From NCBI RefSeq assembly GCF_024679095.1, contig NC_066529.1:6073366-6137365 (forward strand): a stretch of 64,000 nt of DNA. The letters run 5' to 3'. The notes beneath the pieces were generated by a model that was not told the origin of the DNA, made no database searches, and saw only the letters and a list, made by a program, of their open reading frames with translations. Positions 38,180-51,300 of this stretch are shown here, one piece after another (position 1 is the stretch's first letter; every line of letters starts with the position of its first letter). Position numbers and translations under genes: made by a program. The DNA comes from Eriocheir sinensis (lineage: Eukaryota; Arthropoda; Malacostraca; Decapoda; Varunidae).

Positions 38180-39010
38180 TTCCAAAAAAGTTTGAATATT
38201 TGTTACAACAGCTTATGTCCACTCGGTTACAAATTAGCAATGTAAGCGTGCCATATACACACACTCGTGAGTGAACAGATGGAATGAAACTGACTCTAGA
38301 GCCAACCCTTTTAACATACTGGATACGAGACTATGCAAGGCAGGGACATCAAGTTCCCTGAGTCAAGACATGCTGACCGCATACCCCATTTATGCACCTA
38401 ATGTTTCACACCCATTCATTTCTTACCAATGAACCCATTAAACCCTAAATACATGTTTCTTGGCACATCCATCTACTACTCTCACCCTTGATAATTCTTT
38501 CTCATGCCAAGCAACCATTTAACTTCCAGACAGTAAGGTCAACACCAATATTCCCTTAGCTGTGCCCATCCCAGTTTTCTTCCTATTCACCAGCAAGTCT
38601 CCTAGTGCCTTTCTTCTATCATTATTCAGCACCTCAACAAAACATCATAGCACCAGAACAAGATTTGAGACATACCAATTGTTTTAATTTCATCTTTAGA
38701 CCTCTCAATTATTTTTTTTACCTCCTTCAACATTCTATTCAGGTAGATGCCACGGCCAAAATACTGTTGCACACCACTGCCTTATTCCAGTCTGGATTCA
38801 GAACAACTTACTATGATTGTCATGACTCCTACACATACCATACAAACTGTAAAACTTATTACTGATGCAAATAGATATTTCTCCATGCCATACTACCACA
38901 TAACTTTATGTAAGCCATTCCTATGATATCTATCACCTGGTTCTTTCATATTATTTCTTTCATAACATTTTCTCCACAAGTTGTCTGGTTTAAGGATATG
39001 AAATCTGATA

Positions 39011-39829
39011 CAGTGGCCTCACGTCAAATGCATGAGTTAGGTCAGAGATTGTGTCAAGTTGGACAAAATTAGTGTTAGACAAACTACAGAACTGATGGGA
39101 AAAATTAATTTTGGGAATTTCTGAAAAATACCTTAAAAATACAATAAATAAAGATCCATCTTGGGCATGGGGGCAGTAGACTGGTCAACCCAAGTTACTC
39201 AGATGTAGGCAAATAATGCAGTTCTGTGCATCACATGACTGCCCCGCTCATATTGCTGGCTGGCTACATGCACCATACTTCTGGATGACTGGCTGAGAGC
39301 GACAAGTGCAGTGCGCAATGGATGATTTTTCCATGTATTACAGAAATCTGTGGATTTGGGACTCTTGTTGGCTGCAATTTTTTGCATGTTGGACCACTTT
39401 AACCCCTTCAACATGAGGACGCGTATACTGCGTCCTTGCATGCCCCGTACCATATCCTAGGACGCGCATACTGCGTCCTGGCTCGCTTTAGCCAATACAC
39501 GAGTTATTTTATCTCTATATTTATGGTTACATCTCAAAATTATCAATTAATTTATGTTTCTTTATGTGCACCATTTAATTCTGCATGTTTTCATATATAA
39601 TACATGATGATTATGTTGAGTTCATGGCTGAAAACTTGTTATATTGAATAGCGACATTTGAAATTTGGCGCGTGTGGCGATCCTGGATACGGCACGGGGT
39701 GCTGTTTTAGGCCGGCCGTAGTGAAGGGGTTAAACATGTTACTATAGTTTTTTTTAATTATTTGTCCAAAAAATAACGCATCGGACATGAAACACACTAG
39801 ACAATCATGCGTTGGACGCGAGGCCACTG
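39011..39829. mobile_element. Pogo/Tigger-like element with TA target duplication
   Basis: Terminal inverted repeats of about 25 bp (22 match): left CAGTGGCCTCACGTCAAATG, right complement CAGTGGCCTCGCGTCCAACG, flanked by TA at 39009-39010 and 39830-39831. TA plus CAGTGGCCTC ends fit the pogo/Tigger group. No intact transposase; a TTAA MITE sits inside it. Confidence 0.8.
39403..39729. mobile_element. TTAA-flanked MITE (piggyBac-type), nested in the pogo-like element
   Basis: TTAA at 39399-39402 and 39730-39733; both ends begin CCCCTTCA. Near the left end are two hairpins AGGACGC-n7-GCGTCCT (39415-39435 and about 39459-39479). No ORF. TTAA duplication and C-rich ends are piggyBac hallmarks. 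Confidence 0.82.
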
Positions 39830-40023
39830 TACTTTCTTTTACAAATTCTAAAAATTAATATCATCAAGTACAAATGATTAAAGGTCAGAGAATATGTAGT
39901 TCATTATGTGAAACAAAGGACAAAATTGCATCTATTATATTTTGTACAGGTATACACACTAGAAGGTATAACTAAACAACTTACTTCCATGAGCGTTTAA
40001 TGAGAAGTGAGATTTGCCGAGGC

Positions 40024-40262
40024 ACACCCGAGGTCCTTCAACAGGAGGTTGGTGTGGCAGGCACGGACCAGCAGACATTCATGTGCTGGAGTCTGCCTTC
40101 TTGATTTTTAATTTTCAATATTTGCCGTATGTGCTGGGTACCACTGGTGCCGTTCCCATCCAGGCTACTGATGGCAAGTTCTAGCAGCATCTTTGTCAGT
40201 CGTGCAAATATTGAATTTAGTAACACTGAATTTTCTTCACCAGTGTACTCTGCTCACAGAAA
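40024..40262 (-). other. Coding-like ORF of unknown identity
   Basis: The minus strand has an acceptor-like TTTCTGTGAGCAG near 40263, followed by an open frame reading YTGEENSVLLNSIFARLTKM, LLELAISSLDGNG, TQHIRQILKIKNQEG and ending in a stop at about 40038. The composition looks like protein, not repeat, but I recognise no family and found no partner exon. It lies 2 kb beyond the FAM117-like stop, so it could be a terminal exon of another minus-strand gene, or chance. The rest of 39832-42376 is AT-rich with nothing seen. Confidence 0.25.
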
Positions 40263-42376
40263 TTTGTTATGCACCACAAAAAAAAAAATCCAGAGAGCAC
40301 AAGTAACCATGGCTCAAAATTCTTGTTCACTGTGACCTTTAAAGTTTCATGAAAATGTTTTTGTCATATAGAGGTACATACCTTGGATAATGCTCCAACC
40401 ATTACTGACTTATGTTTGCTGATTAATGCCACCCTCCACAGTAGCACGACAGCAGTTGGCACACACAACCACCAGTATTTGTAGTCCATACCCACATCTT
40501 GTTAAATCCAAAGATATCCAAGAAATTTATCACAGGTCTCCAGAAGGAACTTCTTATAGTGTAGACTGTGTTTATAATGCATGATCAGACTGGTTCCTCT
40601 GAGCAAGGTCCATTGTCGGGCTTGCTTCCTCGCAGTTTCAGATGGTTCATTATCTACATGATTCTTCAGTGCACAGATGAGTAATTTCCAAGTTGCAGTT
40701 GTAGCGATGCAGCTACTTTGAAGGTGTTGATGTCCCCTTCAAACATATGACTGGAGTGCCAATTTCAACAAGGATGAATTGTGATTGAAATAAAAGTGCT
40801 ACTTGAAATACAGCTGAGTTGATCAGTGAAGCCAAATAACAGAGCTACATGATATGCTAATGAGGGACTTGTAAAGCCATCTGTTACCAGAAGCCATTGT
40901 TGTTAACAACCACTCAACCTTGAGTATTCTTTCTTAAAGCTGCTGTGAAAAGTGAAATTGGGCCTCATAACATGATCACTTCATGCTGAAGTCTTACCTA
41001 AGTACAAATTGTCTTGTGTTACTCTTGCCCTTGAAAGAATATTAATGCTAAAATGTTCCATTATTATAGATCAGTGTTCCCAGCTCAGAGATCTTACTAC
41101 TTCTAGTTTGGTTCTTTACTGATTCCAGGACACTATTTTATATAAATAGTCTTACATTTCAAAGTGAAAGTGCCTTTCAGGACAATGTCATGCAGATGCA
41201 TGTAACTGCCACTTTACTATAGCAGTTGAGATTTAGTCCCTAGTCTCAGAGACACATCTTCAGTATCAGCAGGACCTGGCAAATCTTATTAAATTTTGGA
41301 CAGGAGGCTGCTCTTAGATGTTATGAAAATTTTCCACTAGAAAATGTGACTCAGTCAAATTAATTACTTAACAGACAAAATATAAAAAATTTTGGGAGCC
41401 AGAATTCACTCACTTTGCAGCAGCTTTAAGAGAAGGTAGTTAATACGAAAACTGAATTGCTATGTTCCCAGATTTTTTAGCAGTTTTGGAAAAATATGAA
41501 GAGCAATAGATTTTCTTGTCCTATTTTCATTAAGATGTAGTCTGATTATTGTAATAAAATTTTAAAGTACTCTGTCTTGCTGCTTTTCACATAAGTGAAG
41601 GCAACTTGGTTCTCAATCAAGGCAGAGCACCTGATAGCAATAAGTGACATCTGGTAACAGGTGACTTCTATGTCTCAAATTAGAACAGAAAATGATGTAA
41701 CTCTAATATTAGCATTATCAAATCCAGTGACAAGAATGAGTATAACATCATTGACTCCCTAAATCAAACTCAATACTTTCATATAATTGATTAAAATTAT
41801 TTAAATATAAAGCTCATTATTCCTATAGCAGAAATTTGATTACAACACTTCATAAATAGCTACATATTTGATTAATTGAAGGTGTGATATCAATTGGGTG
41901 TAAAATAAACATATTCCCTTTCAAACAGCCAAATGATTCCCAAAATATTTTCAGATGATCACAAAAGCTCCTGTTACACTAACACAAATCAGAGTGTTTC
42001 CCTAGCTGGAGGGTCGTCTGGTCCCCATCAAGAGGACCAAAATAAGTACATGAGCAGTTCCCTACAATGCATCAATTAGATCTACATTATAATGGCTACT
42101 TATTCATTAAATCCTGAGATGTAAGGGAGCTTATTCACTTCTAAGTGAACAATATGCAACATTGGGATATACGTACAAAATTGTCTTGGAAATGCGGAAT
42201 CACGTTGAAAGTTAATACATTGTGTACATTAATACATATCAAATAATACTCAGTAAGCATATTCATGAATCACTATAATGTCTATTAAGAACCACAATGT
42301 CTGAACCACTTTGAGGATAACTGTTAACTGCAAGATGACAAAAATAATTGTAAGATGTGCTATAACATGGCCTTCG

Positions 42377-45300
42377 CTATTGATCTGCTGTGAGTTCTGG
42401 GGCCGGCCCTATACTTGTGCTGGTAGGGCCGGGCACCATCGTGGTCACACCCACATCACATGTGACTGGGTGGGTTGGGGAGGTCTGGCAAGCCTGGGGC
42501 ATATATTGTACCAGCTCTGGGTCTGGACTCTCCCTGTCGGGAGAAACACCGGGACAACCCGCACAAGCAGGACAATATACACTTTCAGGATCAGTTTGAT
42601 GCTGACACTCATGGAGGGCAGCAGCAGCAGCAGCGCCTAACTCCTCCTCTGCTCCTATCCTTTCCGGGGCACAGAAGGCTGATCCTTGGCTGGGCCGCAG
42701 TGTAAAGCCACCTGGGGGCCTGACAGCTGGCCACTCTCCTGTTTTTGTTACCCCTGACCTGTGGAGAAGTTTTAAAATGCTTGGGTAAAATCATACTGCC
42801 TTTGTAATGTGACCCTGGCAATGAACAATGTTTGAAATTAGAGTGAGATAACACAGGAATCAGAGTAGATGGTGAAAACTTAACAACCTTAGATTTGCAA
42901 ATGACATCATCTTTCTAAGTGATTCTTCAAAAATATACAGGGAATTATTTGGGAAGTACACAGTCAGTAAGAAGGTCTGAAGTTGGATCTGCAGAAAATA
43001 AAGGGCTTTTTATAGTCAGTTAGTAGGACAACAAATAATGCTAAACACTTGTGAGACCAGAGGAGTACACCTATCTAGGATAATCATTGAGCACAACTTC
43101 AGTCTTTAGTCCCCCCCTTTTTTTCGTTCTTCTTGCTCTACTCTCACTCCCTTTTATTTTCCATATCCACGTCTGCTCACAGAAGGGACTCTGGCTCTAC
43201 GTAATTATTTTTCCCTAGATGCCCTTTCATGGATCACAATAATAATAATAATAATAATAATAGTAGTAAGAAGAAAAGAAAGGAAGAGTAAGAGAAATGG
43301 AATGCAGTGTTTTTGGTAAACTTTGTAACATCATGAATACCAACCTGCCAGTCTCCCTGAAGAGCGAGGTGTAAAATACTGAAACTTAGCACCTAACATA
43401 ATAACTAGAAAAAAGTTAGTGTAGAAAGAGGAACAAAGATATTCTAATGCTGATAAAGAATAATAAATGGACTTCAGGAGGACATGTCATGTGTAGAACT
43501 GATAACAGATGGACAAAGAAATGGTGGTAACCCAAATACTGTAGGAATTATCAGAACTGGGTAATGATGATAAAGCCATTTACACAGTAAATATACCAGA
43601 TCATCACAATACTCTTATGAAAATGAGTTAGTGAAAATGAACTACTCTTGTAAATGAACAAATCAGAATATCACCTCAAAATCTAAAATGTATTTTTAAA
43701 TTGAACATGCCTATAAAAAATTTCAACATTGCCAGATTGTCGTACTCAGCCTCCTATGTTTGCCAATTTCCGACCCAAAAACTGCCTCCTCGACTCCAAT
43801 AACTGCCTTCATATATTGCTATCGTTAAAATGGTTAATTATTTGTGTTTTTTTGGCAACAGCAATGGCTCAGAAACGGTAAATACGAGGTTCTGAGTACG
43901 ATAATCTGGCAACGGTGGGGCTACAGTTATCAAACTACATGTAAGTATCTGTGTTGTGCAGAAGTTATCATGCCTAACTATGAATCTGCAGGCCTAGGTT
44001 TGAATCCCAGCCTGGGCAGTCAGCGCTCAGCCCAACCAGTGTGTCACCCTACCTTTATTCATGGACAGTAAATGGGTACTTGAGGAAACCTGGGGAAGGT
44101 AAAGGTAACCTGGATGATGAACTGTTCTGTGTGTCAGGTCGATGGGTTCTCACCTATCACAGGCTATAGGACCAATGTTGTGGAGATGAGCACCACAGCC
44201 ATGCCCAGCTATTGGCATATGCTCCCAAGTTTACCTTTACCTACAGTTTACATAAAACAGTCTGATAAGCCCCATCTATAGATTTAGCAAACTTCTAGTT
44301 TAAAAATTTCAATTGTATTTGCACCATATCAATATCTGTTGAATTTCTTCTACTCATACACTCCCCCATTCATGAACCAATTTTTACCAATATCGTTCCT
44401 GAATTTGAATTTATCCAATTCTACCAATATCCTTCCTGAATTTGAATTTATCCAATTCACACCAAATGACATAGGCAATTGGCCTACACAAGTATGAGCT
44501 ACATCCTTTCAGGTCACCTCTCACTAAACATGCTGGAATACACTGATGTGTATTCTTAGTCCCTATATCTCTGAACCTTTCTGTTTTGTCACAAATTTTG
44601 AGTTTAGTAAAGGGTAAACTTATCCTCTCTGACGTGTGATTTATTCCATTATTCTTCCTTTGTTTTATATATTTTGATGGAGGCAACTTTGATTTGCTGC
44701 TTTGTGAGTTAGATGGTTATGGTGGTGATGATAATGATGATTAACACTATCGCGCACGTAGACGTGACATACGCATCACTATAATTGTCTGGTCAAAAAG
44801 CACGGCTTCTGATTGACGCGACTATCGCGTCACTAGGACAAAAAATTCACCAAAAATTCTGCAAATCTCATTGACGTGTAATACTTGGTCTGTAGACAGG
44901 CTAGCACATGTTTGCTCGAGGTAAGCTGATAGACCCTTCTTGCCGGGAAATTTTCCTGGGCAACTGGTGACGCAAACAGAAAATCTCTTCAATTGACTCT
45001 CTCTAGCGGTCGCAGACAGGTTAATGTGTGACGGGAGGCAGAGTTACCAAAGATTTTTTTCTTTCCAGCCTAACTCATCAGCATACATCATATAAGAAAT
45101 CTGAAACTACCATTGTATAGGTAATGATCTGTTCTTAAGATGAAACCATAAAAAATAAAAAAATTATAACAGTTATGGAGATAAGTGGAAAAAAGTGAAC
45201 ATTTTTGAAATTTTTTTTTTTTCTTTCAAATTTATGACCGTTATAATTGGTGTATCAAAATTCCGTTTGTTGTGCTAATTAGCTCATAAATGTCCGCTTC

Positions 45301-48300
45301 TTTTGTTATAGAACACAATTTGTTATATTTTTACTCCTATGTAAAAATGTGAGTTTTTTATTTCGGAAATCGGTTCGCGTCACTTCAACTCATGATGTCT
45401 CAGTAAAATATAAAACAAACATTATTTTTTTCTTTCCATATGAAAGAGCTTACAATTTACAGTGGAATGTATGTAGTTTCATAGAAGTGAACCGAGCAAA
45501 AGATTCGATAAGCGAGTTTTGAAAAAATTTATACGACGCGCTCAAGGTATCAAAATCAGGCCTCCCAATAGCCAGTTAGGTGTGCGTTTTGGACGAGAAA
45601 ATCAGATGGGAGGGTGTGCGTGAAAGTGTTAAGAGTTCAAGGTTTTTTACAATTAGGATTGTGCAAGTGACTGATTATAAAATTAGTATGTTACCTGTCT
45701 TCATGAAGTTTGAGAGCCACTCTCTCACAGCCGTCTGGGGGCTCCCTGGCCAGGAACTTGTTAATGTGAGGGGAAGTTGCCAATGTTTGTGCACTATTAG
45801 GGCTTGGAGTGGAGGATGGCATGGCAGCATCCTGGCTGTGTGGTGGGGAGGTGGGTGGGGACAGGGAGGGGGATGTGTGGTCTGAACTGGTAGCTGACAC
45901 TGCTGACCCTCTGGCAGGTGTCTGAGTGTCAATGCTCCTTGTAAACTTCAGGTACTCGGCAATGGGCGCTCTCCGGCCGTCGCGCGCTACTTCACCCCAC
46001 TGAAAAATTGTTCCGCAGACCTGAGAGAAGGGCTGTTAATCTTATAAAATAAGGTTATGAGAAAAAATAATAATAAATTGAATAAAGATATTGAGGTTTA
46101 AAACATTTTAGCATATTTCTTCATGTTCCTAATGGGTGACTGGCTCAAGATGTAGCAATGTCCTGTGATAGGCATCACCTCATTAGCCTATGCTCTACTG
46201 AAAATTTCAACATTGTTTTAAACCCTCTGATATCCTTGCATAAGTGAGTTTAAAGGGCCAGTTTTTGACAAACAATGACTAGTCATGGAAATTAAAGACC
46301 TTGCTAGTTCGGTAAAATCAAACACCATGTAATGAGTAGAACACACACTCAAATGAGTTGATTGTAAAATAATTTTGCAAACTGCTACAATGGGCCACTG
46401 CCTCTGACTCATAACAACACCATAGCATATAGCCAACACAGTGTGCAAATTGCATAATTACAATTTTGGGGACAAACACCTTAGAGCATGTTGGCACCTG
46501 TACATACACAAAGTGCTAAAAAATTATACCCTAGCAAGAAAATCCTGGATAGGGGGGCCGGATGGCTCAGTGGCTTTGGTGCCTGGCTGGCAACGGAGGT
46601 TGCCAGTTCAATTCCAGCTCAAAATGGTGTCTCGGTGAGAGAGGTGGCACTCTCTTGTAACCTTAGTGGAGCTATATGGTCTTAGCTACCTAGCTCATTG
46701 GATTATTTAATTGCCTTTTTAAAATTTTGGATAGAATAAGTAAATTTTTTAACATAATATATGAACACTAAGGACAAAACAAGAGATGCATATGACATCA
46801 AAAAGCAGGCCATACCACATCATCTATGTCATCCCCCAGAGTATGTGATGGTCGCAAAACGAGGCGTTCAATTTCTTGATTAAGACCCTCCACTGAGCTG
46901 CGCAGTCGGGGAGGAAGCAGTGGTTTAGGGATCTGAGGGATGGGGATGGCACGGGACCCACCTGGAAACACAAGCTATCATCAGTCAAACATTTCCTCAT
47001 AATACTTCATATCAACACTAATAAGTATATAATAATAATAATAATAATAAGGTAGTCATGCAGGCATTTGACCAGGAATGGCCATATCAAGTGCAGGGTC
47101 CAAGGCAGTAATTCTATAAGACCCTCCATGAAATACAGGACCCTTGACAAATGTACTTCTCTGATGACACATTGCATGTGCAATGCTTGTTTGATACAGG
47201 ACATTTTTTCTCAGTAAAACCAGTGTAGCTCCTATGTCATACTATCATCAAATAAAGCAATTTTCAGTGTGCTTATACACCATTTCCATGGTAAAACCTG
47301 GTGTATTTTCAAATAAAGACTGTATTTAAGGAGTTGAAATCACACTCAATTTATTTATCATGTCAGCCACCAAGAAAAACTTAACCCCATCACTCCGGCG
47401 ATGCCGACGGGCATCTGACGGCATCACTGTATGGAAAGGGTTAGTCCTCTTCTAAACTTCTTAATCCTCTTAATCCTCTTTTAAACCCCTTAAGAGGAAA
47501 TGGAAGAGGATTAAGAGGAATTTAGAGGAGGATTGAGAGGTTTAGAAGAGGATTAATCCTCTTCCATTTCCTCTTGACCCTTTCCATACTGTGACGCCAA
47601 CGTCTGCGTCACAGATGGAAAGGGTTAAGGCTTCTGAACAGGAAATAGCTAAATACCTGAATACAATATCTGAATATAATAAGAAACCTGAATGCCTGAA
47701 TATAATAAGAAACTTATATGACCTGATAATGGACAGGGCTACAAATATCTGTCAAAAATGGTCTTTATTTTATTTTCAAGAAAAGTCTGCCAAAATTGAA
47801 GTGTGCCTTCTATGCCAATAAATACAATAGATGTCCAGCTGAAGCCTTACCATTTGCATGTTGGAAGGCATGGGATCTCACGTGAAGTGGTGCTGGAGCA
47901 AGGACGGAGTGATCAGCGTGTACGGGACTGTAGCGGAGACCACTACCACTTGTCCCTTCTTTGTTAGTTCGTTGAAGTCTGGAAAGGCAACTTTATATAT
48001 ATACATTTGATTGTGATATACATATCAGTAACAAAGGATATCTTTAATAGAAGATGCAAACAAAATTGGATATCAAGGTTTACCAAGCAAATATTGAGGA
48101 AGAATGAGGGAGAAATCAAAAAGCAGAAGCACAAATGAGTGGAAATGGCATCACACATTAAAATAGAAGAAAAGGAAAAAAAAGGAAGCTTTGCTTTATG
48201 TGTGTGCTATCTCAAGATATAAGACAAGTAAGATATGAATCACCATGTATATAAAAAATAAAAAAAAAGCTAAAATTCAAAAGTTAAAAGGAATATAAAT

Positions 48301-51300
48301 GGAGCAGGTTTATGGAGAGGGTAGGACCACCTTCCATTACAAAACCTAATTTACAAGTGCAGTGTTAAGAATGAGTTAAACCTTGAATATGAATAAACTG
48401 TCCTTTCATAATTTCTACACCAATTAAGAACACTGACGACACTTACCGGTGGCGAATGAATTTATCGATTTGTTCTCCAGATGGAGTGGGCGTCTGGTGG
48501 CTACTTGCCCCTAACCAGGGAGAGGGAACCATAGACACTGATGGTCTTCTGCTGCCGCTGTTGCTACTGTTGTTACTACTACTATTGCTGCTGCTCTGAT
48601 AAGGTTCTTCACAGAGGGCCCAGCCAAGGCTCACCCCCCCGTAACAGCTTGAGGCCCACTCTTCTGGGGTCTGGAGAAAAAAAAAACATCAAATTCCATT
48701 AAGAATATAAAATTTTTGCATCCCTTATGAACATGTATACATATAAAATAGATTCAGACATTTAGATTAATTAACTTCCACCTACTATGTTACACAACAA
48801 GGGTATATTTTAACAAAGATTAATTATATTGATGTATGCACAAATATACCATAAAGTACATGATACAAATAAGACATGCCTGTCAGAAGCTGTCATAATG
48901 CATACTTTTATTTTTACTTATTTTACTTTAGTTATATAAAACCTGATAATCTCTCCATTACATTCATGATGATTGAAGAGTTTTACCCCTATAGTTTCCT
49001 CTTTCCAGACCATCCTTTAACCACTGTACACATTCAAATCTACACTCTTTCGCCAATCTTCTGGAACTTTATATCTATATTTATTAGAGCATTTATTAAA
49101 TCTGTTACTAGCCTGACTCCTATATCCCATGATGCCTCTAGCATCTCTGTAGTTACCTCCAGCAGATACACCTGCAGTTTTGTAGGATTTCCTTTTGTCA
49201 AAGGGCCTTTTTTACCATCTAAAAGTTACTCAGGGCCAAGGATCAAAGAACAGTTTTGCTATCCCAAATCTTCCCTTATCGATTAATTCATTTAGGAGCC
49301 AATGTTTTATTGTTGTCATTACCAACCACAACCATTCCTTCATCATTCCTCACACAGTAAGGTAAGACTAAAGTGGGGAGCATACATGATGGCATTCGTC
49401 TCTGTCTCTTTGACCCTCAAGCCTGTGGTGGATAACTCAGGACTCAGGGCAGGTGTGACTCCCAGGTTAACACAATTTATCTTCTCTAGGTTTCCCTGTT
49501 ACTCAATAATCAACCTCTTCCATACCTCTTCCAAGCTCTTTATTTTGTTGTCATGTATATCACTCCTACCCCCTTCCTTCCACTTCTTAAACAATCTCTT
49601 ATTCTCTTTAACTGCTATTACTGACTTCTGACTTATACCTTCCAACACCAGCTCAGCTTGTGCCTTGGTGGGCCCTTGTCTAGCCACACACTGAATTAAT
49701 GGCTCTATAGAACTATACTGCTTCTCTATGCTTTACTTTACATCACGATGCTCTTCCAAACATCTTTCAAACATCCTGTGGAAGGCCTCTCTTACAACAT
49801 AATTGAGCTACAAGAGACATTTAGATTAGTCCAACATAGCTGCCAATAAAAACTGTAACATTCTGCAAGAAACTCCAAGTATTAGATAAACAATGTATGA
49901 AGAGTTAAAATTACAGTAAATGAGATTCTAGTGTTTTATGCAGCTTTGAACGGGGTATATTCATCCTTAAAAGATATCACCACTGACTATGTCTTTCTGC
50001 CCACAAAGCTTGAAATATTATTTCAAAGTTTCAATTATTGTAATTTACCTGTGTTTCTCTGGGACTTGTAACAGTTAAACTTCAATACAATAAGTGATAC
50101 TGTTGTTAAAGAGAATGTAGTTGATCATTCTCGTTTTATTTATTGGTAAATGAGACAAACTAAATGATTATTGGGAGCTTATCCTCATTAAAAATCTCTC
50201 TTGCATGAAAGTCCTGCAAAATCAATCCAAATTGAAGTTTAAAAAAAATTCTATTTATGTTACGCTAATTGCTGAGTACCTGCTTTGGCAGTATCAGTCT
50301 CGCTTTTGACGATATTTATCAAGAAACATTAGGGAGTTTAGCAACTCAACAGAAACCATAGCATCCATTGTTTAGATCTCCATGAGGGTCACTGGCTTCT
50401 GCTCCCATTGTGCTTCACTCCACCCTCAACTCCCGGCCTTAAACATCATCACTTCTGACCTGCCCACCCTCCTGGTAGTGTCAGGTGTCCACCCCACACA
50501 ACAACCAGCAGTCAGATGAGGGTGGAGCGTAACATGCTGGGAGTGGAAGCCAGTTACCTCACGGAGGCCCAAACACTGGATGCTACCTGATCGTACACTG
50601 GGATGGATTCTGGCTAATTGCTAAACACCCTAAAAGGTTTCTTAATAAATTTCATTAAAGGTGAGACTGATAAACCTTGAGCAGATACTCAGCAAATATT
50701 GTAATATAAATATAAATTTTTAAAAGGTCCAATTCTGCTCGATTTTGTAGGGCTTTTATGAAAGAATGATTTTTAATGAGGATAAGCTTTCAACAGTCAT
50801 TTATTTTGTCTCATTTACCAATAAATAAAACAAGAATGATCAACTGCATTTCTACTGACAATAGTATAACTTATTGTATTGAAGTGTAATTGTTACAATT
50901 CCCAGAGAAACACAGGTAACTTACAATAACTGAAAGAATAGTTCAAGCTTCATGGGCACAAAGATGTAGTCAGTGGTGACACCTGGTGAGGATAAATATA
51001 CCCCACTGAGTTTCCCATAATGTGGTGGGGTCCAGAATACCCACCTGAGAGGCCTTGTCTACATGAAGTAGGTGTGTGAAGGGCTGATCATCCTTGGGCC
51101 ACTGTCCCTTGAGGTAGATGGTGTCCAATGATGCCGTGCGTCGCATCAGCACGCTCCCCTCGCCACCTTGGCTCCCTCGGCTTGTCCGCGCCCGACCTGA
51201 GGAAAGGGCATTGATTAAATGCGTTATTAATTATTAATTTTTAGTACACTACTTGTTCTACATAAAAAAAGAAATCACACCACAAGCAAAATACAACAAA

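Noticed and set aside
39199..39453. 84-codon minus-strand ORF
   Set aside because: It crosses the boundary between the pogo-like element and the nested TTAA MITE, so it cannot be an original gene.
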